Of a DNA stretch of 64,000 bases, positions 1 to 11,161 are shown one piece after another; within the stretch, counting starts at the first letter, position 1, and the number at the start of each line of letters is the position of its first letter. The notes under the pieces were generated by a model. That model made no database searches. It was not told where the DNA came from and worked only from the letters and a program-made list of their open reading frames with translations. A program made the position numbers and the translations under genes. The stretch lies in the NCBI GenBank assembly GCA_002286855.1, contig NRSV01000048.1, forward strand, positions 224,150 to 288,149. The letters run 5' to 3'. The stretch comes from Bipolaris cookei. Its lineage: Eukaryota; Ascomycota; Dothideomycetes; Pleosporales; Pleosporaceae.

Positions 1-7
1 TTCACAG

Positions 8-655
8 CTATGTTAGAAATGACTCAGACTTACACTCGTCTTCAAAATTGCGTTCCATGTTTGTATAACAAAGGTCTTGACAAAACTCTGGAATATCGGC
101 AGCGAGCTTGATAAACTCCGCATTCTCCCCTAGTTTGTGGTGCAGGAACCTTGAGATGATGTAGTTGAGGAGCGTACCAACAAGGTCGTGCTGTCGGCGC
201 GCTAGGTTGCTGGAGTAGTGCTGGTATACGAAACGGATGGCTTCGAGCAAATCTTGTGGTGGGGAGGGTACGCAGCATGCGAATTCGATTTGGCAGGAAA
301 AGTTGCCATGGGCGAGGAGCTGCAGTTCTGGAATATCAAAGTCTTCGGCCATCTTGTAAACTTCGACATGTGGAAGCAACAAGAGAGGTCCGCCATCCAC
401 AGTGGGCGGGAGGTAGCTACCGGTGTAGCAGTAGCGGAGTAGCGAGATAAGCCCATTTTCGGATGGAACCTCGATGCTGGCCTGAAGACAACCATTCAGG
501 CCGTACTCGAATGCGTGGTACAACAATGGGCATCTGTCCAGGAACATGTATGGGCAGATACGACACGAAATCAGACGAACCTCTCCGCCCGCAAGTACAG
601 CTTTGAGGGTTGCGTTGCCCTGGTCGGACATGTCCAGGAATGAGAGGTCGTCCAT
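8..655 (-). CDS. BTB/POZ-like domain protein, 215 aa
   Basis: This intronless frame encodes 215 residues starting MDDLSFLDMSDQG. The first ~110 residues read like a fungal BTB/POZ fold: a strand stating that an internal 'aVLaGGEVRLIS' segment is presented, then 'CPLLYHAFEYG' and 'LISLLRYCYTGSYLP', which is the typical end of the BTB core, followed by a helical tail (residues ~100-190) with 'FDIPELQLLAH'. BTB domains mediate dimerisation or binding to cullin-3; the partner here cannot be told. The start is the only Met that leaves the BTB core intact, and the stop lies 8 nt inside the window, so the gene is complete. Family assignment is from pattern only; it could be one of the many BTB-only proteins of Pezizomycotina with no known role. 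Confidence 0.72.
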   Translation of the reverse strand: MDDLSFLDMSDQGNATLKAVLAGGEVRLISCRICPYMFLDRCPLLYHAFEYGLNGCLQASIEVPSENGLISLLRYCYTGSYLPPTVDGGPLLLLPHVEVYKMAEDFDIPELQLLAHGNFSCQIEFACCVPSPPQDLLEAIRFVYQHYSSNLARRQHDLVGTLLNYIISRFLHHKLGENAEFIKLAADIPEFCQDLCYTNMERNFEDECKSESFLT

Positions 656-1636
656 GTTGATGCAGCAGGCCGGAGGCCGTCAAATATTTCGCGGTAAATG
701 TCCAGTATTGTAGTGTACTGTGGGTATCACGTCGAGTCAGCGAGGATGCTGAGCAGGCTGTAGCAGTGAGAACGACCGCCCAGTTTGTGAAGGTGAGCAA
801 GATATGGTATGTGATGCTTCAGATGAGGCCACAGGGAGTCAAAAGTCTGGGAGCCTCCGCTGTAGTCTGACAGGCATAGCCTTGTGGCTGGCAGTGACGG
901 GGAGGAAACAGAATCAGGCAGCCGTTTGCATACGCAGGGAGCCACGCACGTGTCCCATGGAAGGCCACCGCCGGTCCAGGGTCGATTGTAGTTGGAATAT
1001 GAGTGAAGATGGTTCAGTAGTGATACAGGGAACGGTTCCCGGCAAAACGCACTATATATGAGTAAGACCCAAGTGCTGTCACAGTGGAAGGGTATCCAAG
1101 CTTCGAGCAGCGCCCTTTGCAGGGTGGTTGTACCGCATGCCGAACATGTGCCTATTGGCTCTGGGAGGCCGGTGCCAAGAGAGTCAATCAACCAGTTGTG
1201 GAGCGATGATACAAGTGCGCATCTAAGGCTGAGGCTTCTGTCAGCTGCACCCAGAGTAGAGAGCCAGTGGCGGGTGTTGAGGGGTGGATGGATGATCCTG
1301 GCCCTACTACCGGGATGCAGCCGGGGAAAGAGCACCAGCCACGACCCGCCTGGGTCCACACGCGTGGCGTGGGCCGGCACCTATCCGCAGCCCCTCGGCC
1401 AGATTTCCCCATGATTATACATACTTACGTACGTACAGACATACATACTTATGAGTGTTGCTAGATGTCGTGGACGTGCAATCCTCCTCGTACCCATTAA
1501 TTCTGCTATTGGAACCTCCTATTCTTCCGCACTCAGCACGCCAGTTGCTCGTTTGCAGTCGCGTGTGCAAACTTCCGTCTCGTGCCGGCATGGGTCTTTT
1601 CTCAATTCTGCCTGAGAGCTTCGCGGTGGTGGAGAC
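656..1636. other. intergenic, no gene seen
   Basis: Both strands hold only short or low-quality frames. The longest (727-1380, minus) is rich in Ser/Leu/Arg, has no recognisable domain and overlaps frames of similar length on the other strand. It probably carries the promoters of the BTB gene (left) and the small membrane protein (right). Confidence 0.5.
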
Positions 1637-2002
1637 ATGGATTACGCGCATATTCGTGAGTATTGTCGTGTGCCTGTAACCGCAATTCGGATTTCTCACT
1701 AGCCCTAGCTTTTCCTCGGCCTTATAGCCATTGCTCCGTGGGCCGTGCTGCTCGTCTACGACATACTCTTATACGTCTTCCGCGCCGGTGCACACGAGAT
1801 ACCCGTCGTGGGTGGACGCGCCCGGGGAAAGTCGAGGCCCCGTGCACCCAGTCTTACAGAAAGACCAAGCGGTCGCCGTCGCAAGTTTAGTCTCCGTGGC
1901 TTCGATAAACCGGTGCTGAATACAGGGGGTACAAATGCCGACTCGCACGACGCTCGATCCCGTCGCATAGTAGAGGAGACAACGGAGGATTCGTCGTCAT
2001 AG
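1637..2002 (+). CDS. small single-pass membrane protein with basic tail, two exons, 97 aa
   Basis: Exon 1 is 1637-1655 (MDYAHI plus one base), exon 2 is 1728-2002. The 72-nt intron starts GTGAGT and ends TATAG, and the phase-1 junction makes a Pro codon. The product has one hydrophobic stretch near the N-terminus (IAPWAVLLVYDILLYVF, residues ~8-24), then an Arg/Pro/Ser-rich basic segment (residues ~30-65) and an acidic C-terminus ending in a Ser run. This suggests a tail facing the cytosol with a single membrane anchor. I do not recognise the family. Exon 1 is too short to show up as a frame by itself; the splice is supported because exon 2 has no ATG at its beginning while the spliced form gives a membrane segment directly after a clean start. 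Confidence 0.55.
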
Positions 2003-2785
2003 TTTGCTTGGAGCCAGACCTATAATTGAACATTTACAATTTAAGCTACGTTCGCCAGACCGCGTGTAAGAGTTGGACTTGAGAGGACATGTGCTGTGCA
2101 AATACCTTGACGCTGTCTCAAGAGATTTGCCAATTCTCGAGGAAAACAGAGAGAAACCCCGCATACTGAAACTATGTCGTGGGATAAAAATCAGCGCATG
2201 TCATTCCTCGTATCTGGAAACTCCAAAATGAGTCCTTGCATATATATATAACGACCCATGGATTTGCAGATCCGGCAAAAGACCGATTCAGGCAGCTGTG
2301 CCATGTCAAACCCGAATCGCTCGAGATGACAGCGGGGGTGGGCCACTTAAGGTCAAGACGCCGTCCATATCGTTGGAGAGCAACTATTGACAAGTGCCAT
2401 GTATAATGGGAGTCGTGTCTTCGAGCAGAATCATGCGCTCTTGTGCCGTTGTGTCTCGCTTGTTCCCAAAGTGTCTGGGGCATATATTACCAAGGGTTTC
2501 AGATAACAATATGCGCCAATCACGTCTGGCCATTCACGAGGGTCGGCGCATGTATCAGAATAGGCTATGGAGATCATAGAGTAGGTATGTGATGAGCTAA
2601 GCCTGGTTTAGCGTGTTCCGGGGCCGTGCCTGCTCTCAATGAACCTTCACTTCACCTTCCCACTTCTTCACTGTCACAATAACAACAATTGTTGTCACTT
2701 GCAGCTTCTTTCGATCCTCCAGATCTCATCAAATCCACATATCTTACGTCTTTCATAAATCTCAATTAGCATCGCATACCTCACA
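2003..2785. other. intergenic, promoter of HMG-like gene
   Basis: No convincing frame. The last ~150 nt before 2786 are pyrimidine- and CA-rich (CTTCACTTC, CACAATAACAACAA), which is typical of a fungal 5' leader. Confidence 0.45.
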
Positions 2786-3237
2786 ATGGCTGTTACAACC
2801 ACCACTACCAAGACAGTGACACCAAAGACGGCAAGCGCCGCCGGTGTCAAGAAGACTGCTCCCAAGGGCGGTCGCGCGGGAAAGAAGAACAACGCCAGAA
2901 ATGCCATGGCCAAGATGCAAGCGTACTGTAAGGATAACAGCATTCGACGCGCTTTATCGCGTTATTCAGACGCGACTGTCGCATTGTTGCCACGCAAGAC
3001 GGGCGTTGTTAGGGGTTAAGGTTTGCTGACCAACAATACCAGTCAAGGCTCACCGCGACGAGTACAAGGACTTGTCTTTCAAGGAGCAGCAGCAAGAGCT
3101 TGGCAAGAAGGTACGTTTTGTTCTATCCATTCAAGGCGATTCCCGGCTGCGACATGTACTGCGCCATGACATCGTGTAACCTTGCTGACATGTAGCAGTG
3201 GAAAGCTTCTCCTGAAAACCCCAAGAACAGCGCTTGA
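2786..3237 (+). CDS. HMG-box-like small basic protein, three exons, 82 aa
   Basis: Exons are 2786-2927, 3043-3110 and 3199-3237; the introns start GTAAGG and GTACGT. The spliced protein begins with a Thr/Lys-rich basic tail (residues 1-45, low complexity) and ends in a compact helical segment with 'HRDEYKDLSFKEQQQELGKK' followed by 'WKASPENPKN'. That Tyr/Trp spacing and the 'K-x-L-G-x-x-W-K-x-x-P-E-N-P' ending match HMG-box/YABBY-type DNA-binding folds. A nuclear architectural role is inferred. Exon 3 could start at 3196 instead of 3199, adding a Gln; I chose 3199 because Lys-Lys-Trp-Lys is the usual family spacing. Confidence 0.68.
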
Positions 3238-4664
3238 ACAGATAGCGAATTGCTTTCTTTGAAATGAAGGGGAGGTTTTCTTTTTTTCGTCTGTTTTCTT
3301 TTATTCGGTTCATGTTTCGACAATGTGTTATTGCAAATTTACCGGCGAAAGTCTAACTGCAGGATACTAAAGTGTGGTGAAATACTGCGTCTGGGGTTAT
3401 AGTAGCCATCTGCTTCAACAGTAATGTGAAGTAATATATTCAAACTGATTGCTGCTCTATGAACGTGTATTACCTGTATCATCTCGGTGGATGTGTTGTA
3501 ATTGCTGGCTAGTCGCGTAGCAGATGCACACACGAAATTCTGGATGTAAAGATTGACTATTCACAGCTGATCATCTGAACTACTAAGGTATAAAAATGTG
3601 GCTATGCCGACGTGAGAGGCCGGCGATACGCAGGCTGCAAAGCACCGGTTGCACAGCCGAGGGGGGCTTGTTCACAAGACCTTGACATAGTTGCCTTTTT
3701 TTTGTTCCCATCATCTCTGTTACACCAAGGTTCTTTTGGAAAACATCAGGGTCTGCTTCAGATCCTATTCATGTCCGATATCCCATATGTATCTCCCCCT
3801 CCACCCCCACCCATCCATTAAACGAATACTCTAACCTTCTAGCCTCTTTACCCATACATATCTCACGATCAATCAAATCACACAAGGCGCTACGCTCAAT
3901 ATATTACCACTCTTGCATGACAACACAATGGTTAAATACAACTCAAGACCCTAGAACACAGTCAATCTTTCTAAACCCGATTTTATCCAAAACCTAGATC
4001 AAACTCACTTTACCTAATATACTTTTCTATTTCACCCCAGGCATACCCAGCGTTGCCTCCAGCAAACTTACATTCTGCATGTGAGTTTTTTTTTTCTTAT
4101 TTTCTTCACGAAAAAATGACATTGGTTTCGTGGTACGCCTTACCAGTCCGGAATCACACAACTTTCAGTGCGACAGAAGCTGGGTGGATAGGGTAGGTAA
4201 GAGAATCGTAATGTACAACCAATAGTCATAGTTTGAGAATAGTCCTGGGAAGATAAGGATGCTGGAGGTGTTATGGAATTTCGTCACGTGTGACTGGTGT
4301 AAGGGTTAAGTTACCATATCTGAAGACTTGCTGAATAAGTCTACTCCCATAGCCAGACGACAATACTGGAGCGGGTTGATGTGGAATAAAAGGCTATTGT
4401 CAGATTTTTTTGATAACTACCAAGTATCCCAGTGTTGAGTAATAGCTATCCAGCTTCTCAGTGTGACGGGCTAGGGCAGCCCATCACAGTACAGATAGCG
4501 GCGGCTATCTTGTGTACCAACTGCGCAACGATATCAGCAGCTCTGATATCTTGTGCCAGCCTTTTTGGTGCGGTGGGCGCGTTATAGTTGCATGCGCGAT
4601 CCGATAGGATCCGACCCGTTACACTCAGCACAATCCCATATACTCGGAAAGGTTCGAAATACAT
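3238..4664. other. intergenic, no gene seen
   Basis: AT-rich to mixed sequence with short homopolymer T runs (around 3695 and 4087) and a CA/CT-rich stretch near 3790-4010. It holds the 3' ends of two convergent genes (HMG-like on plus, dioxygenase on minus). No frame with coding character. Confidence 0.5.
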
Positions 4665-5834
4665 CTAATCAACCTCAGGAACAGGTAACCCATTTACAAT
4701 CATCATACCCTCCCGCCCCAGCGCCTTCATCGCATTAACTGCCTCATCATGCCTCAGCTGCTTCGTCTCCTCATCCGTCACAAGCACAAAGTCGTATGTA
4801 AGCAACTTGGTTCCCTCGGGTACATTATACTGGCTCGCCTGCTGCGGCGTCACAGTGTCCAAGCCGACAATGAGCGAGTCCTTGACACCAAAGACGGCGT
4901 CGGAGGTTTCGTAGGGCGAACCGCGGACATACAAGGCACTAAGATTGTTAGTTACACGTCTTTCGTATGATCCACGACCTTCGAAAGGTGATAAAAATAA
5001 GGGGAGATGGTGATAAAGGGAAAAAAAAGACATACGTAACCAAATGATCAAATCCCTCCTTCTCAAACATAAAATGCATATGACTTGGTCTCCAACAATG
5101 CCTCCCCAACTTCTCCAACAACTTGCCTACAGGCCCATCATTCGGAATCGGATACGGAACGGGTACAATCCCTTTGAACCAGAACACACCCTCCTCGTCA
5201 CTCGTAATCACTGCGCGGCCATCGGCCTTGTCGCCGCGGTCCTCATACTGCACGTCATACTTGCCTTTGGAATCCGTTTCCCAGACGTCGATTTTGACGC
5301 CGGGAATCGGGGCCCCGGATGTGGTTTTCACGGTGCAGAGAACAAGCAGAGGTGTGCCGGAGGGGTCGGCCGAGATGTTGGTTCCGGGTGCGGAGGAAGG
5401 GGCGTCGTGCGTGTGGAAAGGACCGAGGACTGTGCCTTCGGTTGAGGAAGGGGGTTTTGGGTGGTCGATTGAGTCGACGAGGAGGGAGAGGCCGACGATG
5501 TCGGAGAGGAGAATGTATTCCTTTTGTTTTTTTTGTTGTTAGCTTGGGGATTTTGTAGAAGAAAGGATAAAGGGGGAATTCGTACTTGTCGCACGTCTGA
5601 ACATATCTTGCCCACTTGTGTCAGGAATTGGATTCCTGCCATCCATTCGTCGAAACTGAGGCGTGTCTCGCGTGCAAAGTCGTGCAGATGCGTTACCAGA
5701 CGCTCCATGACGTATCTGAGCCGTGGATTGCTGCATTGCGAGTTTATACGGTGCACATTTTCTGTAATGTTTTCTATCGTGAGGTTCTTGAGGACGGGTA
5801 CCGTCGAGGCGTCTGCGCTCTTGGAAGACGACAT
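4665..5834 (-). CDS. intradiol ring-cleavage dioxygenase (catechol/hydroxyquinol 1,2-dioxygenase type), 335 aa
   Basis: Exons on the minus strand are 5834-5586, 5520-5036 and 4938-4665, with introns of 65 and 97 nt; all junctions keep frame. The N-terminal third (residues ~15-110, with 'LRYVMERLVTHLHDFARETRLSFDEWMAGI') is the helical Dioxygenase_N dimer domain. The rest is the beta-sandwich catalytic domain: 'EGTVLGPFH', 'GKYDVQYEDRGDKADGRA', 'VPYPIPNDGPVG' and 'CWRPSHMHFMF' supply the two Tyr and two His that bind Fe(III) in this family. Such enzymes open catechol or hydroxyquinol rings between the hydroxyls in aromatic catabolism (3-oxoadipate route). Exact substrate is not decided by sequence reading. 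An upstream in-frame Met (5948) is rejected because family N-termini start close to 'MSSSKS'. Confidence 0.9.
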
Positions 5835-6675
5835 TGTTGGACGCTGGGAAAGATGAATATGTGAGGTGGGCTGGCGGTGTTTCGCGCGTGGACGGTTAGA
5901 GTGCGCAACGAGGGCGGTTATGGATTTGAAAAGAAAAGAATAAGTCACAGAAACGGGGTTGATAGGCTAAAAGAAAACGTAAAAAATCATGACCTGATTA
6001 TATGTAGATAGTTTGAACAAAGCTGGTGAATTGTCAGCCATTACACAAGACAGTAGCAGCCGAACTCGTCCGCCAAAGGCTGAAAGGTGGGGGCATGCTT
6101 GCCAGCCCCATATTTATTTATGCTCCGCTGGTAATTATACGAAGCTCATAGGCCCAATGACCACGGATGGACAGGGACCAGGCGGTCGCCGGGAAAGCAT
6201 TCACGAGGTGGGGATGATGATGTCGGAGGAGTCCTCGGTACTTGGATGCGGGGCACTGGCAGCGCTGGCTTATCAAGAGCTTACAAGCTGCTGTGGAGCG
6301 TCAATGCGTCTTGTGGAGGACTTCTTCTTTTCATGGTAGCGGAGCCAGAACTTTAATACTGACAGTCAGAAGAAAGAACAAGGATAATGATATTTAATTA
6401 AACAAGGTACACCGTTTATTCGACAAAAGGTGAATCATATGATACGAAAGAAGTGAAGCCTATACTTCACGAGATATACGCCCCTTACGTCCCCCCACGC
6501 AAATGCCAGTGTAACAAACGGGAAACGCCCATGGAGATGACAAAGAAAAGTAGACTGCATTTAAGCAGTGGAACCCCTACAGAAAAGAGAACAGGGAAAA
6601 TGACGAGTAAGAGAAAGAAATCAGATAGACATATCCATGTCCATGATCCATCATAAAACATACGAAAGAAACCCC
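5835..6675. other. intergenic between dioxygenase promoter and 3' end of the next minus-strand gene
   Basis: The first ~250 nt are the dioxygenase promoter and leader. The remainder has no coding frame with recognisable content; AT-rich stretch at 6380-6420. Confidence 0.45.
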
Positions 6676-8498
6676 TTAGCTCGTCACTCTCCTAACCCAA
6701 AGTGCACTTCCCGCAGCATTGGGATCATCCTGCTCCCTCTTCTTCCACGCGCGATGCAACTTAAGCCCGACATCATGTTCCTCACGCCTAATATCATCAA
6801 GCTCGACCTCAAACGCCTTCTTCTTATGCTCCACCGCTTTCGCCTTCTTGAAATCCGTCAAGAGCGGGTTCGGAGGCGCGGCATTGTTGAGGTCAGTGAG
6901 GAGGCGATAGACATTGTTGCGGCGGATGCGGAGGTCTTCTTGTTGGGATTCTAGAAGTGCAATGTGGTCGAGGGCGCAGAGAGCAGTAGGTGGGTGCGGT
7001 AGCGCTTTAGATGTGTTAGACATGCCGCTTGCGGTGGAGAAGGTGGAGACGTTGGAGGGGGATAGCATTCTTGAGGCGTTGGGGCGCGAGTCTGGGATGC
7101 GGTCGGAGTGGGGGACGGGCCGGCGGCGTAGGAGCACTGAGGATGAGGAGGAGAGTGGCGGTGAAGGTGGTGGGGAGTGTTGGTCGGACGTTATAGTCTG
7201 GCTGTATGTGGACCAGGAGAATTGGCTGGCGATGGGTCGCTTGTCTGTTTCTGGAGGGGTTGCTGTCCGGTAAGCGGGATGGATAGGTAGTTCGGTATCG
7301 ATTACAATGGCCGGGGACTGTTTCTGACCGTCGCGGCTTTTGGGCGTGACAGGGCTTGGGTAAGCAAATGCACTAATACCAAGGCCGTGGGTTGTGGGAG
7401 ATGTTGGAGAAATGAGACTGCTTCCTGCAGGCGACTTCTTTCCTACTTTTAGGGGCACGACGGGTTTAATGATTTCTTCATGCACCTCGTAGTTGGCAGT
7501 TTCGGTTGTGACGGGTCGAGTATCAGGAAACGTAGGTGCTGAATCGACAGCAACGGTAAGCGTGTTTGATCTGACTTGGTCCGAGCTTGGTGATGTAGTC
7601 GCTCGTGGTACTTGCGATGACTTTTCTCCAGGTTGGCTTTTGACTGCTGGTGGCGAACGCCTCGAGCCAAAACGGCTAAGACGCTCTCCAAAACTAAGGC
7701 TCTTCTTCTCAGGGCCAGCTGCGGATACCGAAACTTGATAGCCCATGGGCTTGAGACTGGCAGAAGGCACGCCTACCGCATAGGTGCCCGGATCAACTGA
7801 TGCAGCCTTTCCTGCACTGTTGGGCTCGCCCGAGTACTCGTCCCATTTTACTTTGCTGTTTGGCGCAAGCTTGCCTTCCCAGAATTTTTGCTTGGGGCCA
7901 GACTGTACATCGCCAGTTCGAATGACGGAAGGCGCCCTGCGCAACACGGGAATTGCCTTGACATCACGCGGCTCATCTTGCACTTTGCGTTGGTTGTCAT
8001 CCATTGAGGAAAAGTCGTGGAGGGATATGTCACGGATAGACTGAGGCGGGTCAAAAGACGGGAGGAACTTTTCAGGCTCTGGTGAACTTGGCGGGGACAG
8101 ATCGTCGTATTTGGACCGTAATGTGGCTGCAGGATTACTGTAATAGTAGTTTTCGATCGAGGCCCGCGAATAGATCGAAGGGATAGTCGGCACTGCCGAC
8201 AACCTTTGGACTGGAGGGAGGGTTGGTGCTCCAGATGTTGTACTGATGGTAGGATTGGGTGAGGATTTGGAGCTAGGGCAAGGCTGATTAGCACTGGATT
8301 AGGACGGAGCGATAGCTGGACGTACAGTGAATCTAGCGGGGGGAGCACATAGTTTTGTTGCTCGGGATTGTGGAGGCCGGCAACATTTGGATTACGGTGG
8401 AGTTGATCCTGGTCATATGTGGTTTCAAGCAGTACGGGGTTGCCTATCTGTGCATGCTTTTCTTTCTCGCGGACGTGACCCTGTAATCGTTTCCACAT
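6676..8498 (-). CDS. uncharacterised Ser/Pro-rich protein with C-terminal coiled coil, 589 aa
   Basis: Exon 1 is 8498-8326 and exon 2 is 8272-6676. The 53-nt intron starts GTACGT, has a GCTAATC branch site and ends CTAG; the phase-2 junction gives a Leu codon. Residues ~1-55 ('MWKRLQGHVREKEKHAQIGNP...') are basic and probably ordered. Residues ~60-470 are disordered and rich in Ser, Pro and Thr-Pro sites. The last ~90 residues ('LCALDHIALLESQQEDLRIRRNNVYRLLTDLNN', then a Lys/Glu-rich helix) look like a coiled coil. I do not know the function; proteins with this layout in Pezizomycotina are usually hypothetical. A Met at 8522 is an alternative start. Confidence 0.72.
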
Positions 8499-9957
8499 TG
8501 TGATGATCCCTGCATGAAACATTTATTAGCTTTATGCAACACTAGTCCGAGTACGCGTCAGAACACCGGGCAGCCATTTGCGTGCCGTTGTAGTATGATA
8601 GGTTGGGAATACATAGTGTAATGTTATATTTAAACTTTGTGGCAAACGAGTCAAAGTAGTGATACGTATGAAAGCGACTGGTGCGGGCGTCTTGGCAGGG
8701 CTGGATCCGGTGGGCGTTGTTCTAGTGAGTGCGGGAGATAGGCGAACGGCATGGCCTGTCGATCATAAAAAGATGCGGAGAATGGGATGACGCCGAATAG
8801 GCCTGCAGGGTTGACGCGTCTTGGAAGAGGTGATCGTGGGCACAGAAGTAGCAAATTGGATGGCTGGTTGGCTGGCTCAGTGCTTCCGGAATAAGGTCCG
8901 GGAGTAGACATGATCGCACAAGACTGGTGGGTGAGGGATGGGGGAAGAAAAGAAAGAGCGTGCGCAGAGATTGCAGTACATACCAATTGAGGATGTGGCA
9001 GGTTAGAATTGGATGATTGGAAGATCGAATGTGTTGATATTGATTCTAGGATGAATGGAAAGGAGCAGGTTCAAGTGGGTGGCGGTGCCCTACTATTCTT
9101 CGTCGGCGCAATCTTGGTAAATGAAGGAGGGCGATCAGGCCAGTGCCGCAATGTAAAAATAGCAGCTCACTGCGCGCAAGACGATGGCAATAGCAGCAGC
9201 AGCGTCGTCTTGAAAGCGCCGACGGACGCACCCGAATGCTCTATCTCGTCGACAGACGGAATGGTTCGATGGTAGTAATGCGCTCTCTAACAATAGTCCA
9301 GAGGCGGGTTAGGCGGGTTAGGCGGGTGAGGCGGTGGGGACGAATCAGGGCAAGCCAAGGAAGGCCAAATGAATCCACGGCACGCGTTTCAGCGCCGGTG
9401 CAAGGCGGTTTCAGCCTCAGGCGCACAGGGCCAGGGCGCGTGTGCTCAGCTAAATATGTATAGTACAGACAAATATTACACAACGAGCTGAAAGGCCAGG
9501 ATAGGGAGACGGCCAGGGCAGAGCGAGAAGAATTCTGATCTTGAACCGCTGGGGGCGATCGAGGGCTTATGAAGGCACCTTAGAGCTTCTACTGTCGCAT
9601 GTGGACGCTCAGATGTCATCGAGGATGCATCCAAGAGCCCCTCACCCCCCTTTCACGGACAGCTGGCCGCCCGATGTGTGTCTGGAGAGAGAGCAAAGGG
9701 GCCAAAAACCAAGTGCAGCATTACGGGCGACAGGCAGCGCTGCTTGCTTTTGCACGGCCAAAGAATGGTCGTGGTGAGTTGTCGGGGTTGTAGACAGGAT
9801 GGTTAGGTGGGCATTGCATCATCGCAACCACTAAACTCCCTACCTACCCGCCCGTTACCGCTACCCACGTCCTACTAGCCTAGCATGCCCACCGCCCACC
9901 CATACCACCCAGCTCTCATCTTCTCCATCACTTGCTCCCACGGCACTGTTTCCAAAC
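8499..9957. other. intergenic, divergent promoter region
   Basis: It separates the minus-strand Ser/Pro-rich gene from the plus-strand Dap1-like gene. A minus frame at 8651-8986 is open for 111 codons but has no recognisable domain and could be a leader exon or chance. A 9-bp G-rich tandem repeat lies at 9302-9337. The last 100 nt are C-rich (CCACC/CCCGCC), like a fungal leader. Confidence 0.4.
9302..9337. repeat. 9-bp G-rich tandem repeat (AGGCGGGTT, ~3-4 copies)
   Basis: Two exact copies of AGGCGGGTT (9302-9310, 9311-9319) are followed by AGGCGGGTG and a degenerate AGGCGGTGG. The runs of G could form a quadruplex on the plus strand. No gene spans it. Confidence 0.8.
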
Positions 9958-10594
9958 ATGACAGACGGTATGTTCGTCCATCAACGCTAGCCCTGACCGG
10001 CACACACACACTCACATCACGACCAGCACTCCCCTCTTCCATTCCCCAGCCCGAGGCAACCCACGCGTAAGCAACACATTTCTTCTTCCTCCATCGCCCG
10101 ACTAACCCCCTCGTCGCAGCGCCTCGGTCTTCACCCCGATCAACCTTGTGCTCCTCTCGCTCTTCGGTGTCCTGGTCTACCTCCGTCTCAAGCCCTCGAC
10201 TCCGCAGACTCTTCCGCGGGCTCCGCCCCCAACTGTTTTCCGCACCTTCACTCCGCCCTCGCTGTTCCCCTATAATGGCCTCAACAATATGCCAGTCTAT
10301 CTAGCCGTCCGCGGACGTGTTTTTGACGTCACCCCCGGTCGCAACTTCTACGGCCCTGGTGGCCCCTACGCAAACTTTGCTGGCAGGGATGCCTCCAGAG
10401 GCCTGGCGTGCGGCAGCTTCGACGAGGATATGCTGACCAAGGACTTGGACGGCCCCCTCGACACCTTGGAGGACTTGGATGATGAGCAGATGGACGCACT
10501 GCGAGGCTGGGAGGAGCGATTCAGTGAAAAGTATTTGATTGTAGGCAAGCTGGTGCCTGTGGGCCACCCGGAGGCTGAGGAGGCCAAGGCTTAG
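9958..10594 (+). CDS. dap1: Dap1/MAPR-type cytochrome b5-like haem-binding protein, 174 aa
   Basis: Exons are 9958-9967, 10027-10066 and 10120-10594. Introns start GTATGT and GTAAGC and end GACCAG and TCGCAG; only this combination keeps the frame from the ATG. After a short N-terminus comes one membrane helix (residues ~18-40, 'INLVLLSLFGVLVYLRL'), a Pro-rich linker, then the cytochrome-b5-like fold ('VYLAVRGRVFDVTPGRNFYGPGGPY', 'FAGRDASRGLACGSFDED', 'WEERFSEKYLIVGKL'). Dap1 homologues sit in the ER membrane, bind haem and support P450 enzymes such as Erg11 in sterol synthesis and azole tolerance. The Tyr residues of the fold that co-ordinate haem in this family are present. Function by family is well grounded; the symbol is by homology only. 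Confidence 0.85.
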
Positions 10595-11161
10595 GCTTAG
10601 GCACTTGCCAATGCGATACGGCATTCCGTGCTACCATGGATAGAAAAAACAAGTAGTGCAATCTGCCGGGCCTCGAGAAACCCTCAGGACATGACAGTTC
10701 TGACTCGGGCTGATCAAGCCGAGTGCATACAGTGAGTCATAGACCGCTATCAAGCACAAAGTATAGACTTGGAAAAAGTTGCTGCTGCGAAAAGAAATCC
10801 TGAATTCATAAACCCTGACCTGGATATCCTTCATTTCTACAAGAGGCTAGGCCGTGCTCGCTATATAGATGCCGACAAGTGCCTATCGTCCACTCTCTAG
10901 CGTCAATGTTCCCAATGCGGGGTTCGCTCCGATAGGCAATCGCATCCTACCTCTTTCCCTTTCTGCCTGAAGGTAAAGGCGTCTATCGCGTGTACCGACT
11001 TTTCCCGTTTCTCTCTCTCAAACCCTACGTTATCCGTAATGACGTGTTGCTGTCATGTCAATTGTACGCCTTGTGTACTTGACATGCAACACACCAAACA
11101 TTAACTCGTTCAACCCCACATGACTGCGTGAGAACATCTTGGGAAACACCGAACCATTGCT
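10595..11161. other. intergenic, no gene seen
   Basis: Contains the 3' end of the Dap1-like gene and promoter of the DUF3445 gene. No coding-like frame. Confidence 0.5.

Noticed and set aside
727..1380. 217-codon open frame on the minus strand
   Set aside because: Leu/Ser/Arg-rich, no domain, and frames of comparable length overlap it on the plus strand; no splice partners fit.
10027..10066. Acceptor at 10049 for exon 2 of the Dap1-like gene
   Set aside because: It looks stronger by eye but shifts the frame into exon 3; the acceptor at 10026 keeps the frame from ATG 9958.
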